Source of the DNA: Candidatus Centipeda massiliensis
GTDB taxonomy: Bacteria > Bacillota > Negativicutes > Selenomonadales > Selenomonadaceae
Length of the DNA stretch: 64,000 nucleotides
NCBI RefSeq assembly: GCF_900290285.1
Contig: NZ_LT985755.1
Location: forward strand, 262,431 to 326,430
Direction of reading: 5' to 3'
Shown here one piece after another: positions 1-7,866 of the stretch. A program made the position numbers and the translations under genes. Positions within the stretch are counted from its first letter, which is position 1. The number at the start of each line of letters is the position of its first letter. The notes beneath the pieces are model-generated. The model made no database searches. It had not been told where the DNA came from and was given only the letters and a program-made list of their open reading frames with translations.

Positions 1-491
1 TCTTTGGCGAGGCGCTCCAGAGCGTCGTAGTCAATGCGCTCCGTCTCCCTGTCCACGCCATAGGGAATGACCTTGTAATAGGCGCCGGAGATATTGACGG
101 GGCTTCCGTGCGTCAGATGTCCGCCATCCGTCAGATTCATGCCGAGGATCGTGTCGCCCGGCTGCAGGAGTGCAAAGAACACCGCCATATTCGCCTGTGC
201 GCCCGAATGCGGCTGCACATTTGCCCATGCTGCGCCGAAGAGTTCCTTCGCGCGGTCAATGGCAAGCTGCTCCGCCACATCGACATACTCACAGCCGCCG
301 TAGTAGCGCCTACCGGGATAGCCCTCCGCATACTTGTTGGTGAGTACGCTTCCCTGCGCCTCCATGACGGCGCGGCTGACGATGTTCTCCGAGGCGATGA
401 GTTCCAGCTTTGTGCGCTGGCGGTTCAGCTCCTGCTCAATCGCCGCATACGCCTGTGGGTCAACCTTTTCCAGTGGATCCATAATGCTCAT
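1..491 (-). CDS. glyA: serine hydroxymethyltransferase, N-terminal part (cut by window edge)
   Basis: This PLP enzyme interconverts serine and glycine and charges tetrahydrofolate with a one-carbon unit in the cytoplasm. About 163 N-terminal residues are visible. They carry the family hallmarks LIASENIVS, the tract [16 protein letters not shown], and [15 protein letters not shown], so the assignment is secure. The rest of the gene, including the PLP lysine, lies beyond base 1. The ATG at 491 has an AAGGAG sequence 8 bases upstream. The gene follows rpiB by 12 bases, so the two are probably cotranscribed. Confidence 0.95.
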   Translation of the reverse strand, partial: MSIMDPLEKVDPQAYAAIEQELNRQRTKLELIASENIVSRAVMEAQGSVLTNKYAEGYPGRRYYGGCEYVDVAEQLAIDRAKELFGAAWANVQPHSGAQANMAVFFALLQPGDTILGMNLTDGGHLTHGSPVNISGAYYKVIPYGVDRETERIDYDALERLAK

Positions 492-503
492 ACAAAACTC
501 TCC

Positions 504-956
504 TTAATCATTTTTCTGCTGCTCAAGTGCCATCATCTTCTCGATGCGGCGGGCATGGCGTCCGCCCTCGAACTCCGTGCGAATCCACGCGCGCACAATC
601 TCACCCGCAGGACCGAAGCCCGTGACGCGTCCGCCGAGAGCGAGCACATTTGCATCGTTGTGTTTCCGCGCCATGATCGCCGTATAGACATCGCCGCAGA
701 GTGCGGCACGAATGCCGTGAATCTTGTTCGCTGCAATCGAGATGCCGAGTCCTGTGCCGCAGAGCACAATGCCGCGATCCGCTTTGCCTGAGACAACATC
801 GGCGCAAACCTTCTCTGCGATATCCGGATAGTCAACCGCCTCTTTGCCAAATGTACCGACATCCTTGACGCGCACATCGCTGAACTCGTGGAGCACCATC
901 TTGACCTCATCCTTGAGCTCCACTGCACCATGGTCGCTTCCAATCGTAATGTTCAT
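504..956 (-). CDS. rpiB: ribose-5-phosphate isomerase B
   Basis: The 150-residue product belongs to the RpiB/LacAB sugar-phosphate isomerase family, which interconverts ribose 5-phosphate and ribulose 5-phosphate in the pentose phosphate pathway. It opens with IGSDHGAVELKDEV and contains VCADVVSGKADRGIVLCGTG with the active-site cysteine, then ISIAANKIHGIRAA and RKHNDANVLALGGR. The ATG at 956 follows GGAGGCAGCTGTC, which fixes the start even though the reading frame is open further upstream. Linkage to glyA just downstream is common in Firmicutes. A TACAAT-like -10 lies upstream, but its -35 is poor. Confidence 0.93.
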   Translation of the reverse strand: MNITIGSDHGAVELKDEVKMVLHEFSDVRVKDVGTFGKEAVDYPDIAEKVCADVVSGKADRGIVLCGTGLGISIAANKIHGIRAALCGDVYTAIMARKHNDANVLALGGRVTGFGPAGEIVRAWIRTEFEGGRHARRIEKMMALEQQKND

Positions 957-1036
957 GACAGCTGCCTCCTTTACATAATACGCCTCTGTCATTGTAGCAT
1001 AGTTCGGTGAAAAAAGACAGGGTTCTAGCCGGGACA

Positions 1037-1879
1037 TCAGCGCCGAAAATGCGAACGCAGAGAGAGAGAGACGAAGAAGATGAATGCCGCCGCCGCGACG
1101 ATTGCAGCGCCTGCCGCAATACCGAGGTAATAGGCGGAAAAGAGTCCGATCAGTCCGGCAAAGAGCGCGATCAGGACGGAGATGAGGTGATACTCCTTTA
1201 CGCTGCGTGCGATGTTGCGCGCAGCTGCCCCCGGCAGTACAAGCAGTGCGTTGATGATGAGGATGCCGACCCACTGGATGCTCACGGCAACGACGACGGC
1301 AAGCAGAACAGCAAAAAGAGATTCCACAGCAAAGATGGAAATGCCGCGGCTGCGCGCGAGCGAGGGGTTGACCGAGAGCAGGAGCAAGCGGTTGAAGAGA
1401 AGCACCCAACCGATGAAAACAAAGACGTTAACCGCAGCCAGTCCCGCAAGATCGGCGGGGGTAATGCTCAGGATGTCACCGATGAGCAGCGGCGAGAATT
1501 TTGAAAACCCTCCGCCACGGCTCATAATCATAAGGCCAACGGCAATCGCCGTCGAGGAGAATACGCCGATCACCGTATCCGCCGACGCTGCCGTCCGGTG
1601 CTTGATGTAGGTGATGAGGAGCGCAAAGACGATCGAGAAGAGGATCAGCGAGGTCAGCGGTGAAGCCATCCCCACAAGCGCACCGACGGCAATGCCCGTG
1701 AACGCGCCGTGCCCGAGCGAGTCCGAAAAGAACGCCATGCGGCTTGAGACCACCATCGTGGAGAGCAGCCCGAAGAGCGGCGTCATGAGGAGTATTGCAA
1801 GGAGAGCGTTCTTCATGAATGTATACTCCACCCACGCAAATGGCAGAAGCATATCCATTCCGTCATAGATCAGATCCAT
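1037..1879 (-). CDS. metal ABC transporter permease (ZnuB/MntB family)
   Basis: A 280-residue polytopic membrane protein of the ABC-3 family that imports zinc, manganese or iron. Long hydrophobic helices run through the protein. The family motif FFSDSLGHGAFTGIAVG near residue 50 and the later ISIQWVGILIINALLVLPGAAA tract are typical. The start at 1879 (MDLIYDGMDM) follows AAGGGGGC and overlaps the ATPase gene by 17 bases, which implies coupled translation. No solute-binding protein gene lies beside the pair in this window. Zinc is the best guess because of the partner ATPase's N-terminus, but manganese cannot be excluded. Confidence 0.88.
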   Translation of the reverse strand: MDLIYDGMDMLLPFAWVEYTFMKNALLAILLMTPLFGLLSTMVVSSRMAFFSDSLGHGAFTGIAVGALVGMASPLTSLILFSIVFALLITYIKHRTAASADTVIGVFSSTAIAVGLMIMSRGGGFSKFSPLLIGDILSITPADLAGLAAVNVFVFIGWVLLFNRLLLLSVNPSLARSRGISIFAVESLFAVLLAVVVAVSIQWVGILIINALLVLPGAAARNIARSVKEYHLISVLIALFAGLIGLFSAYYLGIAAGAAIVAAAAFIFFVSLSLRSHFRR

Positions 1880-2681
1880 GTGCGCCCCCTTCCTCTGCCG
1901 CTTCCGGTAAATGACGCAGATCGGGCAGAATGCCAAAGAGGCGCTCCATCTGCGGGTCGGAGAATACCTCCATCACACTTCCCGCCGCAGCAATCCCGTG
2001 ATCCATCAGCACTACCTTGTCTGCATGGCGCGCAACCATGCCGAGATCGTGGGAGATCAGGAGGATCGCCAGATCCTCCTTGGTGCGCAGCCCACTGACG
2101 ATATCGTAGAAGAGTGCAAGACCGCTTTGATCGACGCCCGAGACCGGCTCATCGAGGAGCAGGAGGTTCGGCATGGGATCGAGCGCAAGCGCGAGCAGCA
2201 CGCGCTGCAGCTCCCCGCCCGAGAGTGCGCCGAGACGGCGGTCAATGAGATGCTCCGCACGCACGCGTGTCAGCCCCGCACGCACGCGCGCACGATAGCC
2301 CCGCGCAGGAAAGAGCCAGACGGGACGCGCGGTAAGACACGCCATAAAGAGATCCATGACCGTCGTCGGCGCACTCACATCGAGGCGCAGATACTGCGGC
2401 ACATACCCAATGACGGGATGTCCCGTACGCCGGTCGTCCGCATCGACAAAACGCAGATCGCCGGTGTGCTTTGTCTCGCCGAGGATGGCGCGCAGGAGCG
2501 TACTCTTGCCCGCACCGTTGGGTCCGATGATGGCGGTCAGTTCCCCGCAGTGAAAATGCAGGTTGACATGCGAAAAGACCTCAAACGTTCCGAAGGAAAC
2601 GCCGAAGTCTTCGATTTTGGTACAGCAGAAGTGCGCGCAGCCCTCCGCTGCCCCCTTGTGATGAAAGATGTGCCTGAGCAT
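1863..2681 (-). CDS. metal ABC transporter ATP-binding protein (ZnuC-like)
   Basis: The 272-residue ATPase partners the permease encoded just downstream. Walker A (GPNGAGKST) is at residues 53-61, the signature LSGGELQR at 153-160, Walker B LLLLDE at 173-178 and the switch histidine at 211. The first 20 residues are rich in histidine and cysteine (H4, H7, H8, C15, H17, C19, C20). I recall similar N-termini in clostridial zinc-uptake ATPases; they may sense or bind metal, which is inference. The ATG at 2681 has AAAGGATC upstream. It follows the ABC-2 permease gene by 9 bases, so all four transporter genes may share a transcript. Confidence 0.88.
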   Translation of the reverse strand: MLRHIFHHKGAAEGCAHFCCTKIEDFGVSFGTFEVFSHVNLHFHCGELTAIIGPNGAGKSTLLRAILGETKHTGDLRFVDADDRRTGHPVIGYVPQYLRLDVSAPTTVMDLFMACLTARPVWLFPARGYRARVRAGLTRVRAEHLIDRRLGALSGGELQRVLLALALDPMPNLLLLDEPVSGVDQSGLALFYDIVSGLRTKEDLAILLISHDLGMVARHADKVVLMDHGIAAAGSVMEVFSDPQMERLFGILPDLRHLPEAAEEGGAHGSDL

Positions 2682-2690
2682 GGTGATCCT

Positions 2691-3428
2691 TTAATCCGTC
2701 AATCTACGAAACTTCCACGTCCCCGCCGCAATGCCGCATACGGCATACGCAATAACCACCACAAGCGAGAGCACGGAAAACTCTCCGGTCATGCCAATGC
2801 TGCGCAGAAGATGACTCGTGTGCGTCAGCGGCAGTACCTCTACGATCCACCGCATGAGGTCTGGCAGTGCCGCTGTCGAGAAGAATGTCCCGCAGAGAAA
2901 CGACATGGGAAGCAGTACGTAGAGGTTGACCTGACTCATCTCCTCGTATGTAGAGATATACATCGCCGCAAGAAAGCCGATCTCCGCAAAGATCATGCAG
3001 TTCAGTACGAGTACGAGAAGGAAGAGCGGCGTAATCGTAAAATGTGCACCGAAGAGAACACTGAGCGCGATGATGATCGCCGAGGAGATCAGTCCGCGCA
3101 CAACCGCACCCGCAACCTTGCCGATGACGAAGGCATCAGGGCGAATCGGCGCAATCAGGTACTCCTCGAGGCTCTTGTGATAAATGCGCTCGGCGTGCAC
3201 GGAGATAATACTGTTGAAGCTGATGTTCATGGAGTTCATCGCGAGGAGTCCCGGCACGAGAAAGTCCAGATAGGAGCCCGTCCCCACATCGATGCTGCGT
3301 CCGAGTCCCCAGCCGAACGCGATGAGGAACATCAGCGGTGAAACCATACGGCTCAGCACATACTTCGTCAGACGGCGGCGCAGCACAACCCAGTCACGCC
3401 AGAACACCGTCCATACATCATGCAGCAT
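2691..3428 (-). CDS. ABC-2 type transporter permease
   Basis: A 245-residue integral membrane protein of the ABC-2 (DrrB/NodJ-like) family, which exports small molecules or lipids with a separate ATPase. Six hydrophobic stretches are visible, and the central VPGLLAMNSMNISFNSI matches the family's first conserved loop. Its ATG at 3428 shares one base with the stop of the upstream ATPase gene (TGATG), so the two are coupled. The substrate cannot be read from sequence. Drug or antibiotic export is the usual family role, but nothing here proves it. Confidence 0.87.
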   Translation of the reverse strand: MLHDVWTVFWRDWVVLRRRLTKYVLSRMVSPLMFLIAFGWGLGRSIDVGTGSYLDFLVPGLLAMNSMNISFNSIISVHAERIYHKSLEEYLIAPIRPDAFVIGKVAGAVVRGLISSAIIIALSVLFGAHFTITPLFLLVLVLNCMIFAEIGFLAAMYISTYEEMSQVNLYVLLPMSFLCGTFFSTAALPDLMRWIVEVLPLTHTSHLLRSIGMTGEFSVLSLVVVIAYAVCGIAAGTWKFRRLTD

Positions 3429-4315
3429 CAGAGTCCCTCCTTTCGCCCCGTCATCTCGATAAAGACATCCTCTAGGTTGGTCGGACGCAAAAGGACGCGC
3501 TGCAGATCCTCCTCGATGCTCCGCGCGTGGGCACGTGCCTCCGCCCGCGTATGAAAGAAGCGATAGGCACGACCAGCCGCTCCGTCCCATTCTACGGCAT
3601 ATTCACCGAGCTTCCTGCAAAATGCACGCGGCGTCTGCACATCAAGGAGCGCGCCCTTGTTGATGATGGACACACGGTCGCAGAGCGCCTCTGCCTCCTC
3701 GATGTAATGCGTCGTGAGGAGAACCGTCACCCCGCTTCGCGCAATCTCGCGCACAAGATCCCATATATGCCGTCGAATCTGCGGGTCGAGTGCCACCGTC
3801 GGCTCGTCAAGGAAGAGTACCTGTGGGCGGTGAATCAGTGCGCGCGCAATGAGCAGCCGTCGCTTCATGCCGCCCGAGAGGCGGCGTACTCCATCGTTGC
3901 GCACCTCTGCCAGCTCCATCTCTGCAAGCAGTTCCTCAATGCGAGCCACGCGCTCTGCGCGTCCCATACGGTAGAGACGTGCATGCAGCTCCATATTGTC
4001 CCAAACCGTAAGTTCCTGGTCAAAATTGACATGCTGCGGAACAACGCCGATCAGCGCCTTGATTCCTCGTTCATCCGCACGAATGTCCCGTCCATCGATA
4101 CGAATTGTGCCGCTCGTCGGCCGCGTCTGCATCGTAAGCATACGGATGATCGTTGTCTTTCCCGCACCGTTGGGTCCCAAGAGTCCGAACACCTCACCGC
4201 GCTGCACGGAGAGGCAGACCCCGTTCACCGCCGTCTTCCATGTTTTTTTCTGTGCCGCATCCGTATGCGGAAATTTCTTGACGAGATCTTCCATCTCGAT
4301 CATCATGTGTTCCAT
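3428..4315 (-). CDS. ABC-2 type transporter ATP-binding protein
   Basis: The 295-residue cytoplasmic ATPase is of the DrrA/CcmA type. It has GLLGPNGAGKTT (Walker A, about residues 45-55), RRLSGGMKRRLLIARAL (signature), VLFLDEPTVALDP (Walker B and D-loop) and the switch histidine in TTHYIEEAE. The C-terminal FHTRAEARAHAR...LEDVFIEMTG region is the regulatory tail typical of drug-export ATPases. I place the start at 4315 (MEHMMIEMED); ATGs at 4306 and 4303 are alternatives. The gene starts 5 bases after the oxidoreductase stop and overlaps the permease start, so it forms a compact operon. Confidence 0.88.
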   Translation of the reverse strand: MEHMMIEMEDLVKKFPHTDAAQKKTWKTAVNGVCLSVQRGEVFGLLGPNGAGKTTIIRMLTMQTRPTSGTIRIDGRDIRADERGIKALIGVVPQHVNFDQELTVWDNMELHARLYRMGRAERVARIEELLAEMELAEVRNDGVRRLSGGMKRRLLIARALIHRPQVLFLDEPTVALDPQIRRHIWDLVREIARSGVTVLLTTHYIEEAEALCDRVSIINKGALLDVQTPRAFCRKLGEYAVEWDGAAGRAYRFFHTRAEARAHARSIEEDLQRVLLRPTNLEDVFIEMTGRKEGL

Positions 4316-4320
4316 TCTGC

Positions 4321-5307
4321 CTAGTCCGCCCGAAACTGAATTCCTGCCATAAGACGCGCCTTCTCCATCACCGCCATCACTGTGCGCGACGTGCGAAGCC
4401 CCTCCTCCACGCACGCATAGTCCGCGCGTGCAAAGATGTCCCGCATCGCCTCAAATTCGTGTACCATACGGTGCTCATGACGATTCAGCGCGTACGTTTC
4501 CGGTTCTCTGCCGCGCAGACCGACCGTAAAGGACGGAAGCTCGTTCGGTGTGCCATCGACGCGGATCCAGCCTGCCTCCCCCTGTATCATAAAGAAGGAG
4601 GGACTGGAACTGTCCTTCGCCGCCGCCGCCGTCGCAGCAAATCCATCATAGCGCAGTGTCAGAATCCCCGAGGTGTCGATGCCGTTAAAGCCGATGTTCG
4701 GCACGTACGAGGCAGACCGTGGGCGCCCAAAGAGAGAAACGATGAGTTCGAGATTGTAAACATTCAGGTCGTAGAGGGCACCGCCCGAGAGGGCGGGATC
4801 GAATGCGGGCGCAACATCGCGTGCAAGATAGCGTTCATAGCGGCTCGAATACTGTGAGAAATTTGCCTGCACAAGACGGATCAGGCCGAGGCGCGGGAGC
4901 GCTTCCAAGATCCCCAGATAGTTGGGCAAAAAAAGAGGTGTTACCGCCTCAAAAAGATACGTGTGTGCCGCACACGCGCGTGCGATCAGCTCCTCTGCTT
5001 CTGCAAGCGTCGAGGCAAAGGGTTTTTCCACAATGACGTGCCAGCCTGCCTTAATCGCCTGCCGCGCGTAGTCAAAATGGGCACTGTTAACGATGCCGAG
5101 GTAAACGAAATCCGCCTCATGTGCCGCGAGCATTGCCCCATAGTCCGTCGCCACCTGCGCTATGCCGAACTCCTGTGCGAGTGCCAGCGCCTTCTCCCGG
5201 CTATGCGGACGCGCACAGATCGCTGCGATCTCGACGCCCTCCACCTGACGCAGAGCAGTGAGTGCCTCACGCGCAATCATCCCTGTCCCAACAACTGCAA
5301 TCTTCAT
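4321..5307 (-). CDS. Gfo/Idh/MocA family NAD(P)-dependent oxidoreductase
   Basis: The product is 328 residues. The N-terminal Rossmann fold begins with KIAVVGTGMIAREAL, and the conserved EKPFA motif that positions the cofactor lies near residue 95. The C-terminal GFO/IDH/MocA domain contains GGALYDLNVYNLELI. Members oxidise or reduce sugars, inositols and related compounds, and the substrate cannot be told here. The start at 5307 has AAGGAGCG upstream and fits the Rossmann strand, so the ORF's 14 upstream codons are not used. It heads a run into the ABC exporter genes, but a shared function is only a guess. Confidence 0.87.
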   Translation of the reverse strand: MKIAVVGTGMIAREALTALRQVEGVEIAAICARPHSREKALALAQEFGIAQVATDYGAMLAAHEADFVYLGIVNSAHFDYARQAIKAGWHVIVEKPFASTLAEAEELIARACAAHTYLFEAVTPLFLPNYLGILEALPRLGLIRLVQANFSQYSSRYERYLARDVAPAFDPALSGGALYDLNVYNLELIVSLFGRPRSASYVPNIGFNGIDTSGILTLRYDGFAATAAAAKDSSSPSFFMIQGEAGWIRVDGTPNELPSFTVGLRGREPETYALNRHEHRMVHEFEAMRDIFARADYACVEEGLRTSRTVMAVMEKARLMAGIQFRAD

Positions 5308-5375
5308 TGCCGTACGCTCCTTCATGTGCGGATCCCTTCGCTTCTGCACATATTATAGCAGGGTATCTCCGCAAA

Positions 5376-5420
5376 GAAAAGGGGCTGCCGCAGAAGCAAA
5401 CACTCCTGCGACAGCCCCCT
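5376..5420 (-). terminator. rho-independent terminator after the cobaltochelatase gene
   Basis: On the minus strand GGGGCTGTCGCAGGAG pairs with CTTCTGCGGCAGCCCC across a short loop and is followed by TTTTCTTT. It lies between the stop of cbiK and the start of the oxidoreductase gene, so it should separate the two units. Confidence 0.85.
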
Positions 5421-5448
5421 CATCATACAAAGGGCGGATATATGCGCC

Positions 5449-6480
5449 TTACTTCATCATTTTGATATGATCTGCGTCCGCGCCCTTATCGCCCTGCAGC
5501 GCAGCCCATGCGTCGTTGGCGCGCTCCACATACATGTCACGGATCATCTCGTTTTCGCCAAGACCATGGAGATACGCGTTGACCTTGTAGCCCTCGCTCT
5601 CAAGAATGCTCTTGTGCGAATCCGGCTCGCTGCCCGCCATATCGTTGTTGGCATGGTCACCCGCCACCATCATGATTGGCATGAGCGTCACGCGCTTGAT
5701 CTTGTTCGCCTTGAGCTTCGGAATGACATCCTCAAGGCTCGGCCAGCCCTCGACCGTATAGACATAGACGTTCTTGTAGCCGAGCGCATCGAGCTTCGCC
5801 TGAATCACAGCATAGTACGCATTCGAGATATGCGGCGTGCCATGTGCCATGAGCAGCAGCGCCTCGTCCTTCCCCATCTTCGGGAACTGGCTGGAAACGG
5901 CCTGAATGAACTCGGTGATATCGTCCGGCTGCTCCTCCTGTCCCTGCCAGTACATGAGGGACGTGCCGCAGGTCATCGTCTTGAACTGGTTCTTGTAGCC
6001 GTGGAACACGCCTCTGACATAGGCATACTCCATGCCGGGGATGACATCGAGCGAAACGAGCGCCACGCGGGAATACCCATCCGCCTTGAGCTGCGTCAGT
6101 GCCTCCTCGGGCGTCGGGTACTTCACTCCCTCGTTCTTTTCAATGCGGTCGATGATGATATGGGAGGTGAATGCGGTCACGACCTTCACGCCCGGATTTG
6201 CCGCCTTGATATCGCGCACCGTCGCCTCGATCGTCTTCTCGCGCGTCTCCTTGAATGTCGTGCCGAAGCTGGTCACAACAATGGCATCCTTGTTCGTGTA
6301 GTTCCGCATCTCGGGATTCTCATACTTCAGAACGCCGATTTCCGATGCCTCCATGAGTGCCGGCGTAACCGTCTTTACCTCGGGGTTCAGCTCGTACGAA
6401 GCCTCCGCAGGGCTGTAGGAAAAGCCCAGAACCGCAGAGCACGCAAGCGAAGCGACCAGCATTTTCTTCCAATGTTTCAT
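5449..6480 (-). CDS. cbiK: secreted sirohydrochlorin cobaltochelatase (CbiK type)
   Basis: A 343-residue class II chelatase that inserts cobalt into sirohydrochlorin for anaerobic B12 synthesis. The conserved metal and catalytic histidines are in MAHGTP (H213) and VAGDHANND (H276), and the N-terminal SFGTTFKETREKTI motif is typical of CbiK. Residues 1-27 form a signal peptide ending in AEA, so the mature enzyme should be periplasmic, as for CbiK-P of Desulfovibrio. The periplasmic site also allows roles in metal scavenging or heme handling. The ATG at 6480 has GGGAGG upstream. The gene is monocistronic, behind a cobalamin riboswitch and an attenuator, so it should be repressed when B12 is plentiful. 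Confidence 0.93.
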   Translation of the reverse strand: MKHWKKMLVASLACSAVLGFSYSPAEASYELNPEVKTVTPALMEASEIGVLKYENPEMRNYTNKDAIVVTSFGTTFKETREKTIEATVRDIKAANPGVKVVTAFTSHIIIDRIEKNEGVKYPTPEEALTQLKADGYSRVALVSLDVIPGMEYAYVRGVFHGYKNQFKTMTCGTSLMYWQGQEEQPDDITEFIQAVSSQFPKMGKDEALLLMAHGTPHISNAYYAVIQAKLDALGYKNVYVYTVEGWPSLEDVIPKLKANKIKRVTLMPIMMVAGDHANNDMAGSEPDSHKSILESEGYKVNAYLHGLGENEMIRDMYVERANDAWAALQGDKGADADHIKMMK

Positions 6481-6504
6481 CCGAATTCCTCCCAAAATGA
6501 TTAT

Positions 6505-6535
6505 AAAAAAGGCCTTCCTGCGCAACAAGAAAGCC
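6505..6535 (-). terminator. attenuator hairpin between the riboswitch and cbiK
   Basis: Read on minus, GGCTTTCTTG pairs fully (with G-U pairs) with CAGGAAGGCC around a 5-base loop, followed by six Ts. It lies downstream of the B12 aptamer and just before the cbiK ribosome site, so it is the likely expression platform for premature termination. Confidence 0.85.
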
Positions 6536-6607
6536 TCGTGAAGTCCTCTCCACGAATCCCCTTCCTGTCGCTCGCAGGTCTGTGCCCTCGGCACACGGTG
6601 GATTGTC

Positions 6608-6788
6608 AAACAGGCAGTTCTCCTGACTCGGTTCATCACTCCCCTGCGCCTTCCCATGAGGATATCCCTCCCAGTGACACAATGCAGGTTTGCTCCCCTC
6701 ACAGTGGCGGGACCGCGCCGGCTCATCCGGCTTCTCTATTAAGCATGCGCATTTGCGCCGCACCTGTTTCCCATTGATTCAGTTGTAC
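6608..6788 (-). promoter_or_regulatory. cobalamin (AdoCbl) riboswitch
   Basis: The minus-strand leader contains the core elements of the cobalamin riboswitch in order: GGGAAACAGGTGCG near 6759-6773, then GCGGTCCCGCCACTGTGA near 6705, then the purine-rich GGGAAGGCGC, and finally the B12 box GAGTCAGGAGAACTGCCTG at about 6611-6630. It starts a few bases after the predicted transcription start and ends about 70 bases before the attenuator. High B12 should favour termination and switch off cbiK. Confidence 0.95.
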
Positions 6789-6795
6789 ACCTAAC

Positions 6796-6824
6796 ATAAT
6801 ACATCGTTATCCGATTATTGTCAA
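6796..6824 (-). promoter_or_regulatory. sigma-70 type promoter for the riboswitch and cbiK
   Basis: TTGACA and TATTAT are separated by exactly 17 bases, placing the start near 6789, at the edge of the riboswitch aptamer. Confidence 0.85.
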
Positions 6825-6862
6825 TCATTTGATGAGCTAGGAAGCACGCCCCCACTCGACCG

Positions 6863-7675
6863 CTACTCTTCCTCCGTTGTCCGCACGCTGCGGTTGATCG
6901 TCGTGAGTCCGCGATAGACGGTGCCGATGTCGAGATCGTCCCCGCGCGACTCCATGTATTTTTCCAGCTTGCGCTTGACGCGCTGCAGCGCATTGTCGAT
7001 GGATTTTACCTGGCGATGCAGGTCAACGGCGATCTCCTGATACGACTTGCCGTCGAGATAGCTCATGAGTACGCGCCACTCAAGATCGCTCAGGATCTCC
7101 TCCATCTTCTGCTCGATGTCCACAAACTCCTCACGGCTGATGACGAGTTCCTCGGGGTCACTGATGCGTGCACCCGAGAGAACGTCAAGCAAGGTGCGGT
7201 CGGAATCCTCATCGTAGATCGGCTTGTTGAGCGAGACGTAGGAGTTCAGCGGTATGTGCTTCTGCCGTGTCGCCGTCTTGATCGCCGTGATGATTTGCCG
7301 CGTCACGCAAAGCTCGGCGAAGGCGCGGAAGGAGGAAAGCTTGTCCTCACGGTAGTCGCGAATCGCCTTGAAAAAACCGATCATGCCTTCCTGTACGATA
7401 TCCTCGCGGTCAGCGCCGATGAGAAAGTACGAGCGCGCTTTGGAGCGCACAAAGTTACGGTACTTGTTGATGAGATAGTCGAGTGCCTCATCGCCCTCAT
7501 TGGCTCGAATATGGGCAAGCAAATCCTCATCGCTGTAACCGTCATAGACGCTGCTCTCTGTCGTGGACTCGTCCGGTTCTTCCTCTCCCGTATCGAGCTC
7601 CTCCGCCTCCAGTTCATCCGATACTGCCTGTTCCTCATCCAACATGGACTTTTGCTTATCGCCGTAAAAAATCAT
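6863..7675 (-). CDS. sigH: RNA polymerase sigma factor SigH family
   Basis: This 270-residue sigma-70 family protein matches the SigH (Spo0H) group. Region 2 has NKYRNFVRSKARSYFLIGADREDIVQEGMIGFFKAIRDY, followed by FRAFAELCVTRQIITAIK. Region 4 has LDGKSYQEIAVDLHRQVKSIDNALQRVKRKLEKYM. In Bacillus SigH drives transition-state and early sporulation genes, while non-sporulating Firmicutes use homologues for competence and stress. Ahead of region 2 lies an acidic extension of about 45 residues. The ATG at 7675 has GGAGC 7 bases upstream. No sporulation genes are nearby. Confidence 0.88.
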   Translation of the reverse strand: MIFYGDKQKSMLDEEQAVSDELEAEELDTGEEEPDESTTESSVYDGYSDEDLLAHIRANEGDEALDYLINKYRNFVRSKARSYFLIGADREDIVQEGMIGFFKAIRDYREDKLSSFRAFAELCVTRQIITAIKTATRQKHIPLNSYVSLNKPIYDEDSDRTLLDVLSGARISDPEELVISREEFVDIEQKMEEILSDLEWRVLMSYLDGKSYQEIAVDLHRQVKSIDNALQRVKRKLEKYMESRGDDLDIGTVYRGLTTINRSVRTTEEE

Positions 7676-7730
7676 ACGATTGCTCCGTCACCTTCAAAGG
7701 ACTTTTCAGACTCTCCCATACGCATAAGCG

Positions 7731-7779
7731 TATAATCTAAGGAAGCACTGATAAATGATCTGTGCTTCCTTAGATTATA
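7731..7779. repeat. 18-bp perfect inverted repeat, relative of the MITE-like element near 45.8 kb
   Basis: Arms 7731-7748 and 7762-7779 are perfect complements around a 13-base loop. The left arm and loop contain AAGGAAGCACTGATAAAT, nearly the same as the terminal repeat of the element at 45726-45895. It sits between sigH and the pyrR terminator. As RNA it would form a strong hairpin without a T run. Confidence 0.8.
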
Positions 7780-7807
7780 CCTCTATTGCAAAACTGCCGT
7801 CAAGTAA

Positions 7808-7855
7808 CAAAAAACGGGCTGTTGCACGAAGCTAAAAAACTTCGTACGACAGCCC
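7808..7855 (-). terminator. rho-independent terminator after pyrR
   Basis: Minus-strand GGGCTGT plus ACGAAG pair with CTTCGT plus ACAGCCC around a T-rich loop, followed by GTTTTTTG. It ends the long rodZ-to-pyrR gene run. Confidence 0.85.
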
Positions 7856-7866
7856 CTCTCCTTCTC

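Noticed and set aside
5467-6777. Plus-strand frame opposite cbiK and its riboswitch
   Set aside because: Antisense to a clear gene and riboswitch, with no recognisable protein features.
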